Assembly (NCBI RefSeq): GCF_019565455.1
Contig: NZ_CP067377.1
Location: 1,742,001 to 1,806,000, forward strand
Direction of reading: 5' to 3'
Length of the DNA: 64,000 nt
Source of the DNA: Flavobacterium oreochromis
Lineage (GTDB): Bacteria; Bacteroidota; Bacteroidia; Flavobacteriales; Flavobacteriaceae
Every line of letters starts with the position of its first letter. Position 1 is the first letter of the stretch. A program made the translations under genes and the position numbers. The notes below the pieces were generated by a model. That model was not told where the DNA came from. It ran no database searches and saw nothing but the letters and a program-made list of their open reading frames with translations. Shown in pieces: positions 1 through 6,695 of this stretch.

Positions 1-258
1 ACGAATACATTCTTTTTCTAATCTTCTAGAGCTGCGTATGCCATTTAAATATCCATATAAATAGATTTTAAGAAATACTTCCGCCTTGAAACTCGGACGA
101 CCTTCGGATTTTAAAACAACAGGCGTAAATCCTACTTTTTGAAGGTCTATGTATTGAACAAAAGCATCTATAAAACGAACAGGATTATCAGAAGTAATTT
201 TATCCTCTAAGCTGGATAAATGTAACTGATTACGGGAGATTCCTTGGATATGTTGCAT
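1..258 (-). mobile_element. IS1182-family transposase, N-terminal part (runs off left edge)
   Basis: The minus strand reads 86 codons without a stop from an ATG at 258 to the window edge. The product opens MQHIQGISRN and contains the features typical of the IS1182 N-terminal (DUF772-like) region: a dipeptide-rich LSSLED start, a PVRFIDAFVQ stretch, GRPSF and YLYGYLNGIRSSRRLE. The catalytic DDE part would lie outside the window. The copy looks intact as far as it can be seen. Two decayed copies of the same 5' end occur at about 3490-3545 and 4936-4975. Confidence 0.85.
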
Positions 259-343
259 TATTAAAAATACAAACTTCCCTCTTTTTTTCCTAATTATTTT
301 AGCTATATTTGGCTGATGCTGTGAAGTTTTTTCACAGACTGAC
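259..343. mobile_element. Terminal region of the IS1182-type element (copy A)
   Basis: This is the non-coding end of the element between its transposase start and cassette 1. It ends with a perfect 7-bp stem (CTGTGAA at 319-325, TTCACAG at 331-337) followed by ACT GAC. The same layout recurs at 3546-3628 and 4976-5052, always just before the GTT that begins a gene cassette. The end shares AGTCTGT, in inverse orientation, with the presumed opposite ends at 3433 and 4312. Confidence 0.65.
304..337 (+). promoter_or_regulatory. Possible outward promoter element plus hairpin in the IS end
   Basis: TATATTTG at 304-311 fits the flavobacterial -7 consensus TAnnTTTG and points toward the Crp/Fnr cassette. 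The CTGTGAA/TTCACAG hairpin lies just downstream, in the would-be leader. The same TATATTTG and hairpin occur at 3589-3621 and 5013-5045. No good -33 TTG is seen at the usual distance, so activity is uncertain. Confidence 0.35.
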
Positions 344-358
344 GTTAGCCGATATTTT

Positions 359-940
359 ATGGAAAATCCGTCTCCGAAAAAAATTAAAGAAATTTTTGAT
401 AATTATTATCCTGTTGAATTGAAATTTTGGACTGAATTTTCTAAACATATAATTGTTCGAGAATTTTCAAAAAATGATATAATAAAAGAGTATTATAAAA
501 CTGAAAAATTCATTAACATCTTAGTTTTAGGCTCAGTTGCTCACTTTGTTCCGAATGAAGAAAAAGATATCTGCATAAATCTATATTATGAAAATGAAAT
601 TTTTAGCGATTATCTCTCTTTTCTAACCCAAAAATCTACAGTAATTAAAACAGAATGCCTTGAAGACACAATTTTATGGTCGTTAAGTTTTGAAAATTTA
701 AATATTCTTTATGAAAAAGCACATCAATCATTATTAATTGGAAAAGCAATTTCTGATATAATGTTTACTAAAAAACAGTCTGAACAAATCAATCTTTTAA
801 CTCTTTCACCGACTGAAAGATATCTGAAACTTATCAAAGAAAGACCACTTATTTTTCAAAGAACTCCATTAAAAATTATTGCTTCTTATTTAGGAATTGC
901 TCCAGAAAGTTTAAGTAGAATTAGAAAAAAGATTTCTTAA
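359..940 (+). CDS. Crp/Fnr-family transcriptional regulator
   Basis: A 193-residue protein of the usual Crp/Fnr size. Residues about 20-125 form the cyclic-nucleotide-binding-like beta roll and residues about 145-193 a C-terminal helix-turn-helix. The recognition helix region TPLKIIASYLGIAPESLSRI is typical of the flavobacterial branch. No Fnr-type cysteine cluster is visible, so an effector cannot be named. The ATG lies 15 bp inside the cassette start GTTAGCC, with the IS-end hairpin just upstream. It is followed 60 bp later by a CPBP protease gene in the same cassette. It may regulate itself or that gene; this is inference. Confidence 0.85.
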   Translation: MENPSPKKIKEIFDNYYPVELKFWTEFSKHIIVREFSKNDIIKEYYKTEKFINILVLGSVAHFVPNEEKDICINLYYENEIFSDYLSFLTQKSTVIKTECLEDTILWSLSFENLNILYEKAHQSLLIGKAISDIMFTKKQSEQINLLTLSPTERYLKLIKERPLIFQRTPLKIIASYLGIAPESLSRIRKKIS

Positions 941-1000
941 CTTTCGTCAAGCCTTTTTCTGAACTCGTTTGATATTTTTGCCAAATAATTATTTAAAACT

Positions 1001-1678
1001 ATGAAAAATAAGATTAATTATTTGGCTATTATCATTTTTTATGTTGTTGCGGTTATTTGCAGATATTTAACTAATAAAGCAGGAGTTCTTGACGGTATTG
1101 GAAATGAATATTTGAAATCTATCCTAACCGGAATTGGACCTGCTTTGGGTGCATTGGCGGTCTTTATGATTTTTAAAATAAAACCAACAATGAATTTAAA
1201 AGGGAATTATAAAAGTTTAGTTCTTCCTTTAATGATTTATTGGGTATTGCCAATTGTATTAATTTCAAGCGTCACATATTTTTCAAAAGGGACAATTCCT
1301 TGGTTGGTTATTTTATCTATTCTTGTTTACGGATTATTTGAAGAAATCGGTTGGCGGGGATTCCTATACCAAAATCTAAAAGGATTACCACTTTTCGCAA
1401 ATATTTTAATTGTTTCTTCTTTATGGTTTTTGTGGCATTTAAATTTTGAATTGACCTCTTCAAATCTGTTATTTTTCGGAATATTAATTTTGGGAAGTTG
1501 GGGAATTGGTAAAGTTGCTGACTCAACCAATTCATTAATCGCAGTTAGCGGATTCCACTCCCTTAACAATTTTTTTCCTGAGTTAGATTCAACAAAAATT
1601 TTGATATTAGTAATATTACTCACAATCTGGATTTTGGGTTTAGTTTTGAGAAAAAGATTTCAAAAAAACATCGGCTAA
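1001..1678 (+). CDS. CPBP (CAAX protease/bacteriocin-processing) family intramembrane protease
   Basis: A 225-residue protein with several membrane segments. The three ABI/CPBP motifs are present: EEIGWRGFLYQ near residue 115 (motif 1, EExxxR), WFLWHLNF near 142 (motif 2, with His) and SGFHSLNN near 183 (motif 3). These supply the glutamates and histidines of the intramembrane site. Such proteins act as membrane proteases and are often linked to bacteriocin self-immunity. The stop codon lies inside the cassette-end repeat ATCGGCTAAC. Substrate is unknown. Reading frames on the other strand here are shadows. Confidence 0.85.
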   Translation: MKNKINYLAIIIFYVVAVICRYLTNKAGVLDGIGNEYLKSILTGIGPALGALAVFMIFKIKPTMNLKGNYKSLVLPLMIYWVLPIVLISSVTYFSKGTIPWLVILSILVYGLFEEIGWRGFLYQNLKGLPLFANILIVSSLWFLWHLNFELTSSNLLFFGILILGSWGIGKVADSTNSLIAVSGFHSLNNFFPELDSTKILILVILLTIWILGLVLRKRFQKNIG

Positions 1679-1870
1679 CATCGTATATGTGCAAGAGCGG
1701 GTTAAGTGCTAAATCGAAGTTTCGGTTTTCTATGTCGCAAAATCCATTTTTTATTTCCATAAAAAATGTAAATTAGCAAATAAAAAATGGTTTTGCTTAT
1801 GTCAGTACAAAATTGAAAGTTTCGGCTTCAAAATCCGCTCCTGACACATATACGTAAACCGTTAGCACTA
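1670..1870. repeat. attC-like recombination-site candidate: ~200-bp imperfect hairpin
   Basis: Nested complementary arms can be seen, from outside in. ATCGGCTAAC (1670-1679) ends in GCTAAC, which pairs with GTTAGC of 1861-1870. CGTATATGTG (1682-1691) pairs with CACATATACG (1845-1854). GAGCGG (1695-1700) pairs with CCGCTC (1835-1840). A ~20-bp stem (1737-1756 with 1778-1796) closes a 21-nt loop. The spacers outside the L arms are 2 and 6 nt. The order R''-L''-loop-L'-R' is that of an integron attC site, but it is longer than usual and the R boxes do not fit RYYYAAC/GTTRRRY exactly. Confidence 0.55.
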
Positions 1871-3245
1871 ATTATTAAATAGACGAGAACCATAATTATT
1901 TCACTCATGAAAATTGAAGATTTATATAATACATATTTTGAAAACATAAATAGTGTTCAATCATACTTCAACAAATTTGGATCACTTGCTAATGATGAAG
2001 ACAATACTATTAAACACGACAAGGCAAAAAAAATAAAAGAAATAATTAATGATATTCTATCGGATGACGATACAGAAAATCTTGATTCAGAAAATGATAC
2101 TGATGAGACATTTACAGAGAAATCAGAAAATAATATTATAAAAACTTCGGAAATAGAATTAACAGAGCCAGAAAATTTTTCAAAACAAGAAGAACCAAAT
2201 GAATTAGAAATTCCTGAAGAAAAATCAGAAGAATTTGATGAATTTATTGAAGAACTTTTCCAAGAAGTTGATTATAGAATAAAACGAGAACACAAAATAA
2301 ATCCCAGAAACTATGAGCTTTTATCGAGAAGTTCATTTTTGATGTTAAATAATTATTTTGAGTATTTACTAGCTGACTTACTAAATTACTATTATAATAA
2401 ATTTAGAAAATCCTTAAATGACAAAGAATTTAAAATAACATTAAAAGAATTAACGGAATTTGAAAATATTGACGAAGCGATAAAAAGCCTAATAATTAAA
2501 GAAGTAGAATCAATTTTAGTTGAAAAATCTTTTAATGATTTACTTGAACATTTTGAGAAAAAATTATCTATTGGATTAGAGAAAGAACTAATTGATTGGA
2601 ATAAAATAATTGAAATAAGAGAAAGGAGACATTTAATTGTACATAACTCTTCAATCATTAATAAAAAATATATATCCAGAACTGGTAATCCCTACAAGTA
2701 CAAACTAGGAGAGGAAATATCAGTTGACTCAGTATATTTTTTACAAGCTTTAAATGAGTTTAAACTAGCTGGACAACTTCTATTATTTAATTGTTGGGGT
2801 GAATGGGATAAAAATAATATCGACAATGCTATTTATGAAATTATGGTTCAAACTTATGAAGATTTGAAAAATGAAAAATACAATCTCGTATGTAAAACAT
2901 ATAAATTTTCTGAAAGAATTGAGCCTCGAAATGATTTACAAGAAGATTATCTACTAAGAGTAAAATTTAATAATGCAATTGCTTTAAAAAAACAAAATTT
3001 AAGTAATGAATTAAAAATGGCTCTCAAAGAAATTAAAATTGGAACTTCAACTCCTATTTTTAAAATATCATATAACATATTAAATGATAATTTCGAAAAT
3101 ATAGAAGAGTTATTTCAGAAAGCTATATTACTTGATGAGATTATTATAGACCAATATTTAGAATGGCCCATTTTTGATTTTGTAAGATCCAATAAAGCAA
3201 TTAATGATAAATTAATGAATTTTTTCAATAATAACTAGTGCTAAC
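1861..3245 (+). other. Integron-like gene cassette 2 (HEPN-like motif protein)
   Basis: The unit starts GTTAGCACTA (1861-1870) and ends with the exact reverse complement TAGTGCTAAC (3236-3245), whose first three bases are the stop codon of the single gene. It is followed by repeat R copy 1 rather than by an obvious L-arm hairpin. The 10-base private terminus differs from that of cassette 1, as expected for self-complementary cassette ends rather than for transposon terminal repeats. Confidence 0.5.
1907..3238 (+). CDS. Uncharacterised protein with acidic linker and HEPN-like RHLIVH motif
   Basis: 443 residues with no signal peptide. Residues about 1-50 are helical, about 55-115 form a strongly acidic Asp/Glu-rich stretch, and about 120-290 form a helical domain. 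Near residues 240-246 it carries ERRHLIVHNS, which fits the R-x4-H signature of HEPN ribonuclease domains common in abortive-infection and toxin proteins. A further helical part follows (about 300-443). The gene is alone in its cassette and very AT-rich. A defence or toxin role is only suggested by the motif and the mobile context; the family is not recognised with certainty. Confidence 0.55.
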   Translation: MKIEDLYNTYFENINSVQSYFNKFGSLANDEDNTIKHDKAKKIKEIINDILSDDDTENLDSENDTDETFTEKSENNIIKTSEIELTEPENFSKQEEPNELEIPEEKSEEFDEFIEELFQEVDYRIKREHKINPRNYELLSRSSFLMLNNYFEYLLADLLNYYYNKFRKSLNDKEFKITLKELTEFENIDEAIKSLIIKEVESILVEKSFNDLLEHFEKKLSIGLEKELIDWNKIIEIRERRHLIVHNSSIINKKYISRTGNPYKYKLGEEISVDSVYFLQALNEFKLAGQLLLFNCWGEWDKNNIDNAIYEIMVQTYEDLKNEKYNLVCKTYKFSERIEPRNDLQEDYLLRVKFNNAIALKKQNLSNELKMALKEIKIGTSTPIFKISYNILNDNFENIEELFQKAILLDEIIIDQYLEWPIFDFVRSNKAINDKLMNFFNNN

Positions 3246-3432
3246 AGCTAAGGTTTCGTTGCGTGCGGAGCACGAACAATAAATTGTAATCACTGAACAC
3301 CAAAGCAAAATAGAAACTTAGTGAAGTAAACCATTGTTGAATGAAACTGATTGAATTCCATTTACTTACTATGAAAATTTTGAATTAAAAGTTTAATGAT
3401 ATACAAGAGGCACACTGTGCCTCTTTTTTTGA
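3246..3432. repeat. Repeat R, copy 1 (187 bp), ending in a terminator hairpin
   Basis: This segment is nearly identical to 4126-4311. Both follow directly after a cassette-end AAC and begin AGCTAAGGTTTCGTTGCG. Both contain a small hairpin CGTGC-GGA/GAA-GCACG and end with GAGGCACA-C-TGTGCCTC followed by a T run (3407-3430), a convincing factor-independent terminator. Each copy is followed directly by an IS1182-type left end. No open frame of note. It may be the rest of a cassette recombination site or a fixed part of the adjacent mobile element. Confidence 0.75.
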
Positions 3433-3625
3433 AGTCTGTATTTCGGAGTTTTTTATTGTTTCCCTTTGATACTGGATATCAATACTTGTCTTCTAAGCTG
3501 GACAAATGTAACTGATTACGCGAGATTCCTTGGATGTGTTGCCTATTTTAAAATACGAAAAATCGATTTTTTAACAAACTATTTTGGCTATATTTGACAG
3601 GGTTTGTGAAGTTTTTTCACAGACT
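3433..3625. mobile_element. Internally deleted IS1182-type element (copy B, 193 bp)
   Basis: The left end AGTCTGT (3433-3439) and right end ACAGACT (3619-3625) are inverse. Within it, 3490-3540 matches the first codons of the transposase at the left edge of the window (CTAAGCTGGA, GTAACTGATTACG, GAGATTCCTTGGAT), on the minus strand, without its ATG. Nearly all of the transposase is missing, so the copy is non-autonomous. It lies between repeat R and the GTT of cassette 3. No clear target duplication was found. Confidence 0.65.
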
Positions 3626-3628
3626 GAC

Positions 3629-4125
3629 GTTGTGTGCAAGTTTTGACGAACGAAATGTTGAAAAAATCTAATGAAAAAACTTCTATTTTTACTTATTTTA
3701 ATTTTATCTCAAAGCTGCTGGATTTGTCCTGAAAGACATAAAATTGAATTAGATAATGATACAAAAACAGTTAAAGTTCTCTCAGATGGATATTTTATAG
3801 AATCTATAAAAATGACAGAATATATTCCAAAAGAAGGATATATAGAACCAATTGATTCAAATTATGTTAATATTATTCCAGTTGGAAAACTGGAGAAAAA
3901 AATAGATTTAAATTCGATAACCAAAAATTACACTTGCACAGGAATAAACATTGAACAACTATTAACAAAGAAAGAAATTGCATTTGAAATTTGGGTTAAA
4001 AATCCAGATTTAGAAATTGGAGATGAAGATGCAAAATCGCTAGTTTATTTTGTAACTGACAGCAAAAGCAAAGGAAAAACTGTAGAAGAATCGAACGGTT
4101 GTAAATAATTAAACCTGCACACAAC
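3629..4125 (+). other. Integron-like gene cassette 3 (small lipoprotein)
   Basis: It starts GTTGTGTGCA (3629-3638) and ends TGCACACAAC (4116-4125), an exact 10-bp reverse complement, enclosing one small gene. The right terminus runs straight into repeat R copy 2. Together with cassettes 1 and 2 this gives three consecutive units whose termini are private, perfectly complementary, and always open with GTT and close with AAC. Confidence 0.5.
3671..4108 (+). CDS. Small putative lipoprotein of unknown function
   Basis: 145 residues. The N terminus MKKLLFLLILILSQSCW is a lipoprotein signal with the lipobox Cys at residue 16, so the mature protein should be anchored to a membrane. The rest is polar, mixed beta-type sequence with further cysteines (CPER right after the anchor, TCTG near residue 97, and the penultimate Cys at 144). 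No family is recognised. It is the only gene of cassette 3 and lies 45 bp behind the IS-end hairpin at 3605-3621. Confidence 0.7.
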   Translation: MKKLLFLLILILSQSCWICPERHKIELDNDTKTVKVLSDGYFIESIKMTEYIPKEGYIEPIDSNYVNIIPVGKLEKKIDLNSITKNYTCTGINIEQLLTKKEIAFEIWVKNPDLEIGDEDAKSLVYFVTDSKSKGKTVEESNGCK

Positions 4126-4311
4126 AGCTAAGGTTTCGTTGCGTGCGAAGCACGAACAATGAATTGTAATCACTGAACACCAAAACAAAATAGAAACTCA
4201 GTGAAGTAAACCTCTGTTGAACGGAACCGATTGCATTCCATCCACTCACTATGGGAATTTCGAACTAAAAGTTTAATGATATACAAGAGGCACACTGTGC
4301 CTCTTTTTTGA
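4126..4311. repeat. Repeat R, copy 2 (186 bp), ending in a terminator hairpin
   Basis: Second copy of the 3246-3432 repeat, with scattered substitutions (for example GAAGCACG for GGAGCACG, and CCGATTGCATTCC for CTGATTGAATTCC). The terminal hairpin GAGGCACA-C-TGTGCCTC is at 4287-4303 with a following T run. It follows the cassette-3 terminus AAC and precedes AGTCTGT, the left end of IS copy C. Confidence 0.75.
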
Positions 4312-5049
4312 AGTCTGTATTTCGGAGTTTTTCTGAGTGTTTTCCTTCACTTTTGTGCATAAGTACCCTTACCCATAACGTTAGCTTTTACAGGAACTTG
4401 TGTTTTGGCTAGTGGCAAGATACCAAGCAGGAGGCCCTCTTTTATCAAACACAGCTAGGGTATGCAAATATCCGTTTTTACAACAGGGACATTTAAGTAA
4501 TACTTTTGTTTTAATCTTCGTTTGTATAGGTTTTGCTTGGAGTTTTGCCTGCAAAGCAGGCAACTTATTTCGTTTCCAAGTACTACTCAAAAATCCGTAA
4601 TGTCTTATTTTGACAAAGTTTTTGGGTAGTATATGCAAAGCAAAACGCCTTGTAAACTCCCCTAAAGAAAGTGTCATTTCCTTTTTACTCCTTGTAGCTA
4701 AAAATTACCTCTTTTGCAGTCACCTCTCGGAGTCGGTGGTTGCTAATGGCTATTTTGTGGGTGTAACGTCCTAAATATTCCACTACTGATTTTGGACTAC
4801 CAAAAGGCTTCTTGGCATAAACCACGCAGTTCTTTTGTCATGGTTATTCTTTTATAGCCCATATTGCTCAGGGGCTTGACTAAAGAACAAAGCACAAAAC
4901 TTGGCTCTAAAGACTTTGTATAAAACTTTTACTGAGAATTCTAGAGAGATTTCCTAGATGTGTGCATTGTTAAGAATGCGAAATATTTTATTTTTAAACT
5001 AATTATTTTAGATATATTTGAAAAGGGATGTGAAGTTTTTTCACAGACT
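4312..5049. mobile_element. Chimeric IS remnant (copy C): IS1182-type ends around an IS91 fragment
   Basis: AGTCTGT (4312-4318) and ACAGACT (5043-5049) are the same inverse ends as in copy B. The right ~110 bp (4936-5049) resemble the other copies of the IS1182-type end, including TATATTTG (5013-5020) and the TGTGAA/TTCACA hairpin. The interior (4381-4935) is instead an IS91-type transposase fragment. The element has therefore been disrupted by a second insertion and deletion. Confidence 0.6.
4381..4935 (-). pseudogene. IS91-family transposase, C-terminal fragment with frameshifts
   Basis: Three minus-strand frames join into the C-terminal half of an IS91-type transposase: VKVLYKVFRAKF (near 4925-4890), then VVYAKKPFG ... 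YLGRYTHKIAISNHRL (about 4835-4705), then MTLSLGEFTRRFALHILPK ... RIRHYGF-like KIRHYGF (4677-4590) and a CPCC zinc-binding motif near 4500. A one-base slip separates the last two blocks near 4680, and another separates the first two. The N-terminal HUH part is missing. It is a dead relic inside copy C of the IS1182-type element. Confidence 0.8.
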
Positions 5050-5052
5050 GGC

Positions 5053-5062
5053 GTTGTGCGTC
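5053..5062 (+). repeat. Cassette-start motif without visible partner (GTTGTGCGTC)
   Basis: GTT plus seven bases follows directly on the third IS end, exactly as at 344 and 3629, and precedes the ABC-transporter pair. Its reverse complement GACGCACAAC is not found after the ABC gene. There, GGCTAAC (6045-6051) is seen instead, so the 3' end of this cassette seems to have been lost or exchanged. Confidence 0.4.
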
Positions 5063-5101
5063 ATTATCGATAACCGCACAAAGAACAAATGAATCTTCAT
5101 T

Positions 5102-5374
5102 ATGAAACTGAAATTATATTGGGAATTTTATAAAAGTGTATTATTTATAAATCTGTTTTTATTAATCATTTCTTTAGTGTTTAATCCAAGTAGTGTAGTT
5201 GTAAATTTGTCATTTTTAGCAATTCCTATTATTTATTTTTACAAAGAACAATTTAGAAAAAATGAGTACTATTTTTACTATAATATGAATATTAGTAAAC
5301 TGAAATTAATATCGTTCTGTTTTCTTTTAAACTTTGGAATATCAATTATTATTTTGTTGATTAATGGAATATAA
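5102..5374 (+). CDS. Small membrane protein, probable partner of the ABC ATPase
   Basis: 90 residues with about three hydrophobic segments (about 12-27, 33-46 and 70-88) and a short polar, Tyr-rich part between. It overlaps the downstream ATPase gene by 11 bp, so the two are very likely translationally coupled and may form one transporter. It is much smaller than an ordinary ABC permease. No family recognised. It is the first gene after the third IS end and its outward-facing TATATTTG. Confidence 0.6.
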   Translation: MKLKLYWEFYKSVLFINLFLLIISLVFNPSSVVVNLSFLAIPIIYFYKEQFRKNEYYFYYNMNISKLKLISFCFLLNFGISIIILLINGI

Positions 5375-6038
5375 ATTAGAAATTGACAGCGTAAATAAAT
5401 CATTTGGCGGAAAAAAAGTATTATCAGATATATATTTAAAATGTGAAATTGGTGAAATAGTTGGGATTTTTGGTAGAAATGGAAGCGGGAAATCAACGCT
5501 TCTAAAAATATTATTTGGAACTTTAAAAGCAGAAAACAGTTTTATAAGACTTAACAATAAAGTGTTAACTCAATCATTTAAAATGGAAAACGGGATTTCA
5601 TATTTGCCACAAAATAATTTTATTCCAAATAATTTTTCAGTTATAAAAACTGTAAATCTAACAATCGAAGAAAATAGAGTTGACGAGTTTTGGGAGGATA
5701 ATATTATACAGAAACTAAAAAATTCTTCAGTCGGCGAACTATCAGTCGGTGAATTAAAATATCTACAAATCAAATTAATTTTATTTAATAAGTCTAAATT
5801 TTGTCTTTTAGATGAACCTTACAGCGGAATTTCTCCAGCAATTGCAACCGAAATTAATAAACAAATAAAAGAACAATCAAAAAATAAAGGATTAATAATA
5901 ACAGACCATAACTACTCGCATTTATTGGAAATTACAACTAAAATATACTTGATAAATAAAGGATGTGGAAGATATTTAGAAAATGAAACTGAATTAGTTA
6001 AATTTGGTTATCTAAATGAAGGAATGCTAAAAAAATAA
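5364..6038 (+). CDS. ABC transporter ATP-binding protein
   Basis: 224 residues, one nucleotide-binding domain. Walker A GRNGSGKST lies near residues 38-46, a degenerate signature SVGELSVGELKYLQ near 121-134 (no classic LSGGQ), Walker B FCLLDEP near 148-154, and the switch His in ITDHNYSH near 180. It starts inside the upstream membrane-protein gene. The tiny two-gene transporter resembles export/immunity systems carried on mobile DNA, but no substrate can be named. The gene is followed by GGCTAACAT, similar to the cassette-end boxes. Confidence 0.85.
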   Translation: MEYKLEIDSVNKSFGGKKVLSDIYLKCEIGEIVGIFGRNGSGKSTLLKILFGTLKAENSFIRLNNKVLTQSFKMENGISYLPQNNFIPNNFSVIKTVNLTIEENRVDEFWEDNIIQKLKNSSVGELSVGELKYLQIKLILFNKSKFCLLDEPYSGISPAIATEINKQIKEQSKNKGLIITDHNYSHLLEITTKIYLINKGCGRYLENETELVKFGYLNEGMLKK

Positions 6039-6284
6039 CGAATGGCTAACATAGGTAACTGTTGTACAACTCCTGATTTTTAGAAAAAAATCCTCAAAAA
6101 GCATAAAAACAACCTCTTTATTATAACTTATACATTTTTAGGATAGTGTCGAATTGAACAGTCTCAATTGGATACTTGCGCAAAATTCAATCTTCTTTTT
6201 AATTGAACTTTGTATTAAAAATTCCCACTTTGGGCAATACTCAAAATATTAGGGGTAAGTATAGTGACCCCCGACACAAACTTA
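6039..6284. other. Intergenic region between ABC cassette and hxlR-like gene
   Basis: 246 bp without a supported gene. It opens with GGCTAAC (6045-6051), like the cassette-end R'' boxes, then GTTGTACAAC, a 10-bp palindrome. The remainder is AT-rich. An open frame at 6203-6394 overlaps the antisense of the regulator gene and has no coding look. It is probably an eroded cassette boundary. Confidence 0.4.
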
Positions 6285-6650
6285 TCAGATTTCATTTTTA
6301 TAGACAGACTTTCTATAATCAATCCCCCATTTTGCTATTTCATCAATTAGAGGTGAAAGTGTTTTGCCATATTCAGTTATTGAATATGAAATAGTAATGG
6401 GTTTTGTATTCATTACTGTTCGACTTATTAATTTATTCATTTCTAAATCTTGTAGTTCTTTTGATAGCATTTTAGAGCCAATTCCATTTACTTCTCTTAG
6501 CAAATCCATAAAACCTAATGTGTTACCTTCTATTAAAGTACCTAAAATATGAAATTTCCATTTTCCCGATAACAAGCTCATCGCATCTTTAATTGCTTGT
6601 ATTCTTACCTGACAGACAGGTGTTGCATTTATTTCAGCATTTTTTCTCAT
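6285..6650 (-). CDS. HxlR-family winged-helix transcriptional regulator
   Basis: 121 residues. The sequence holds the hallmarks of the family: an N-terminal Cys (C13 in TPVCQVR), LLSGKWKFHILGTL near residues 27-40, the recognition part GIGSKMLSKELQDLE near 57-71, and the wing ITEYGKTL near 101-108. HxlR proteins often sense reactive electrophiles or thiol stress through such cysteines. The gene is divergent from the SnoaL/DsbA-like pair, with an inverted repeat in the shared upstream region that is a likely operator. Confidence 0.9.
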   Translation of the reverse strand: MRKNAEINATPVCQVRIQAIKDAMSLLSGKWKFHILGTLIEGNTLGFMDLLREVNGIGSKMLSKELQDLEMNKLISRTVMNTKPITISYSITEYGKTLSPLIDEIAKWGIDYRKSVYKNEI

Positions 6651-6695
6651 TAAGTTTAGTCATTTATATTTTACAAAATTACCAATCTATGGAAT

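Larger units (their letters stand above)
344..1860 (+). other. Integron-like gene cassette 1 (Crp/Fnr + CPBP protease)
   Basis: The unit begins GTTAGCCGAT (344-353). Its last gene ends within the exact reverse complement ATCGGCTAAC (1670-1679), the stop TAA being part of the repeat. In integron cassettes the 5' terminal bases pair with the R'' box at the end of the coding region in the same way. The following hairpin (1680-1860) would be the rest of its recombination site. This is an inference from architecture; no integrase is visible. Confidence 0.5.

Noticed and set aside
1317..1623. Two minus-strand open frames inside the CPBP protease gene
   Set aside because: They lie fully antisense to a gene with clear family motifs and show no recognisable protein features.
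3407..3430. Short palindromes in the repeat considered as a CRISPR or REP array
   Set aside because: Only two distant copies exist and there are no regular spacers; the hairpin with T run is better read as a terminator.
4400..4600. Plus-strand open frame of 66 codons
   Set aside because: Antisense to the IS91 transposase fragment, which has clear homologous blocks.
3433..5049. Target-site duplications for the IS relics
   Set aside because: Flanking bases share at most two letters (GA), which is not enough to claim a duplication.
6203..6394. 63-codon plus-strand frame before hxlR
   Set aside because: Its second half is antisense to the regulator gene; no start signal or coding look.
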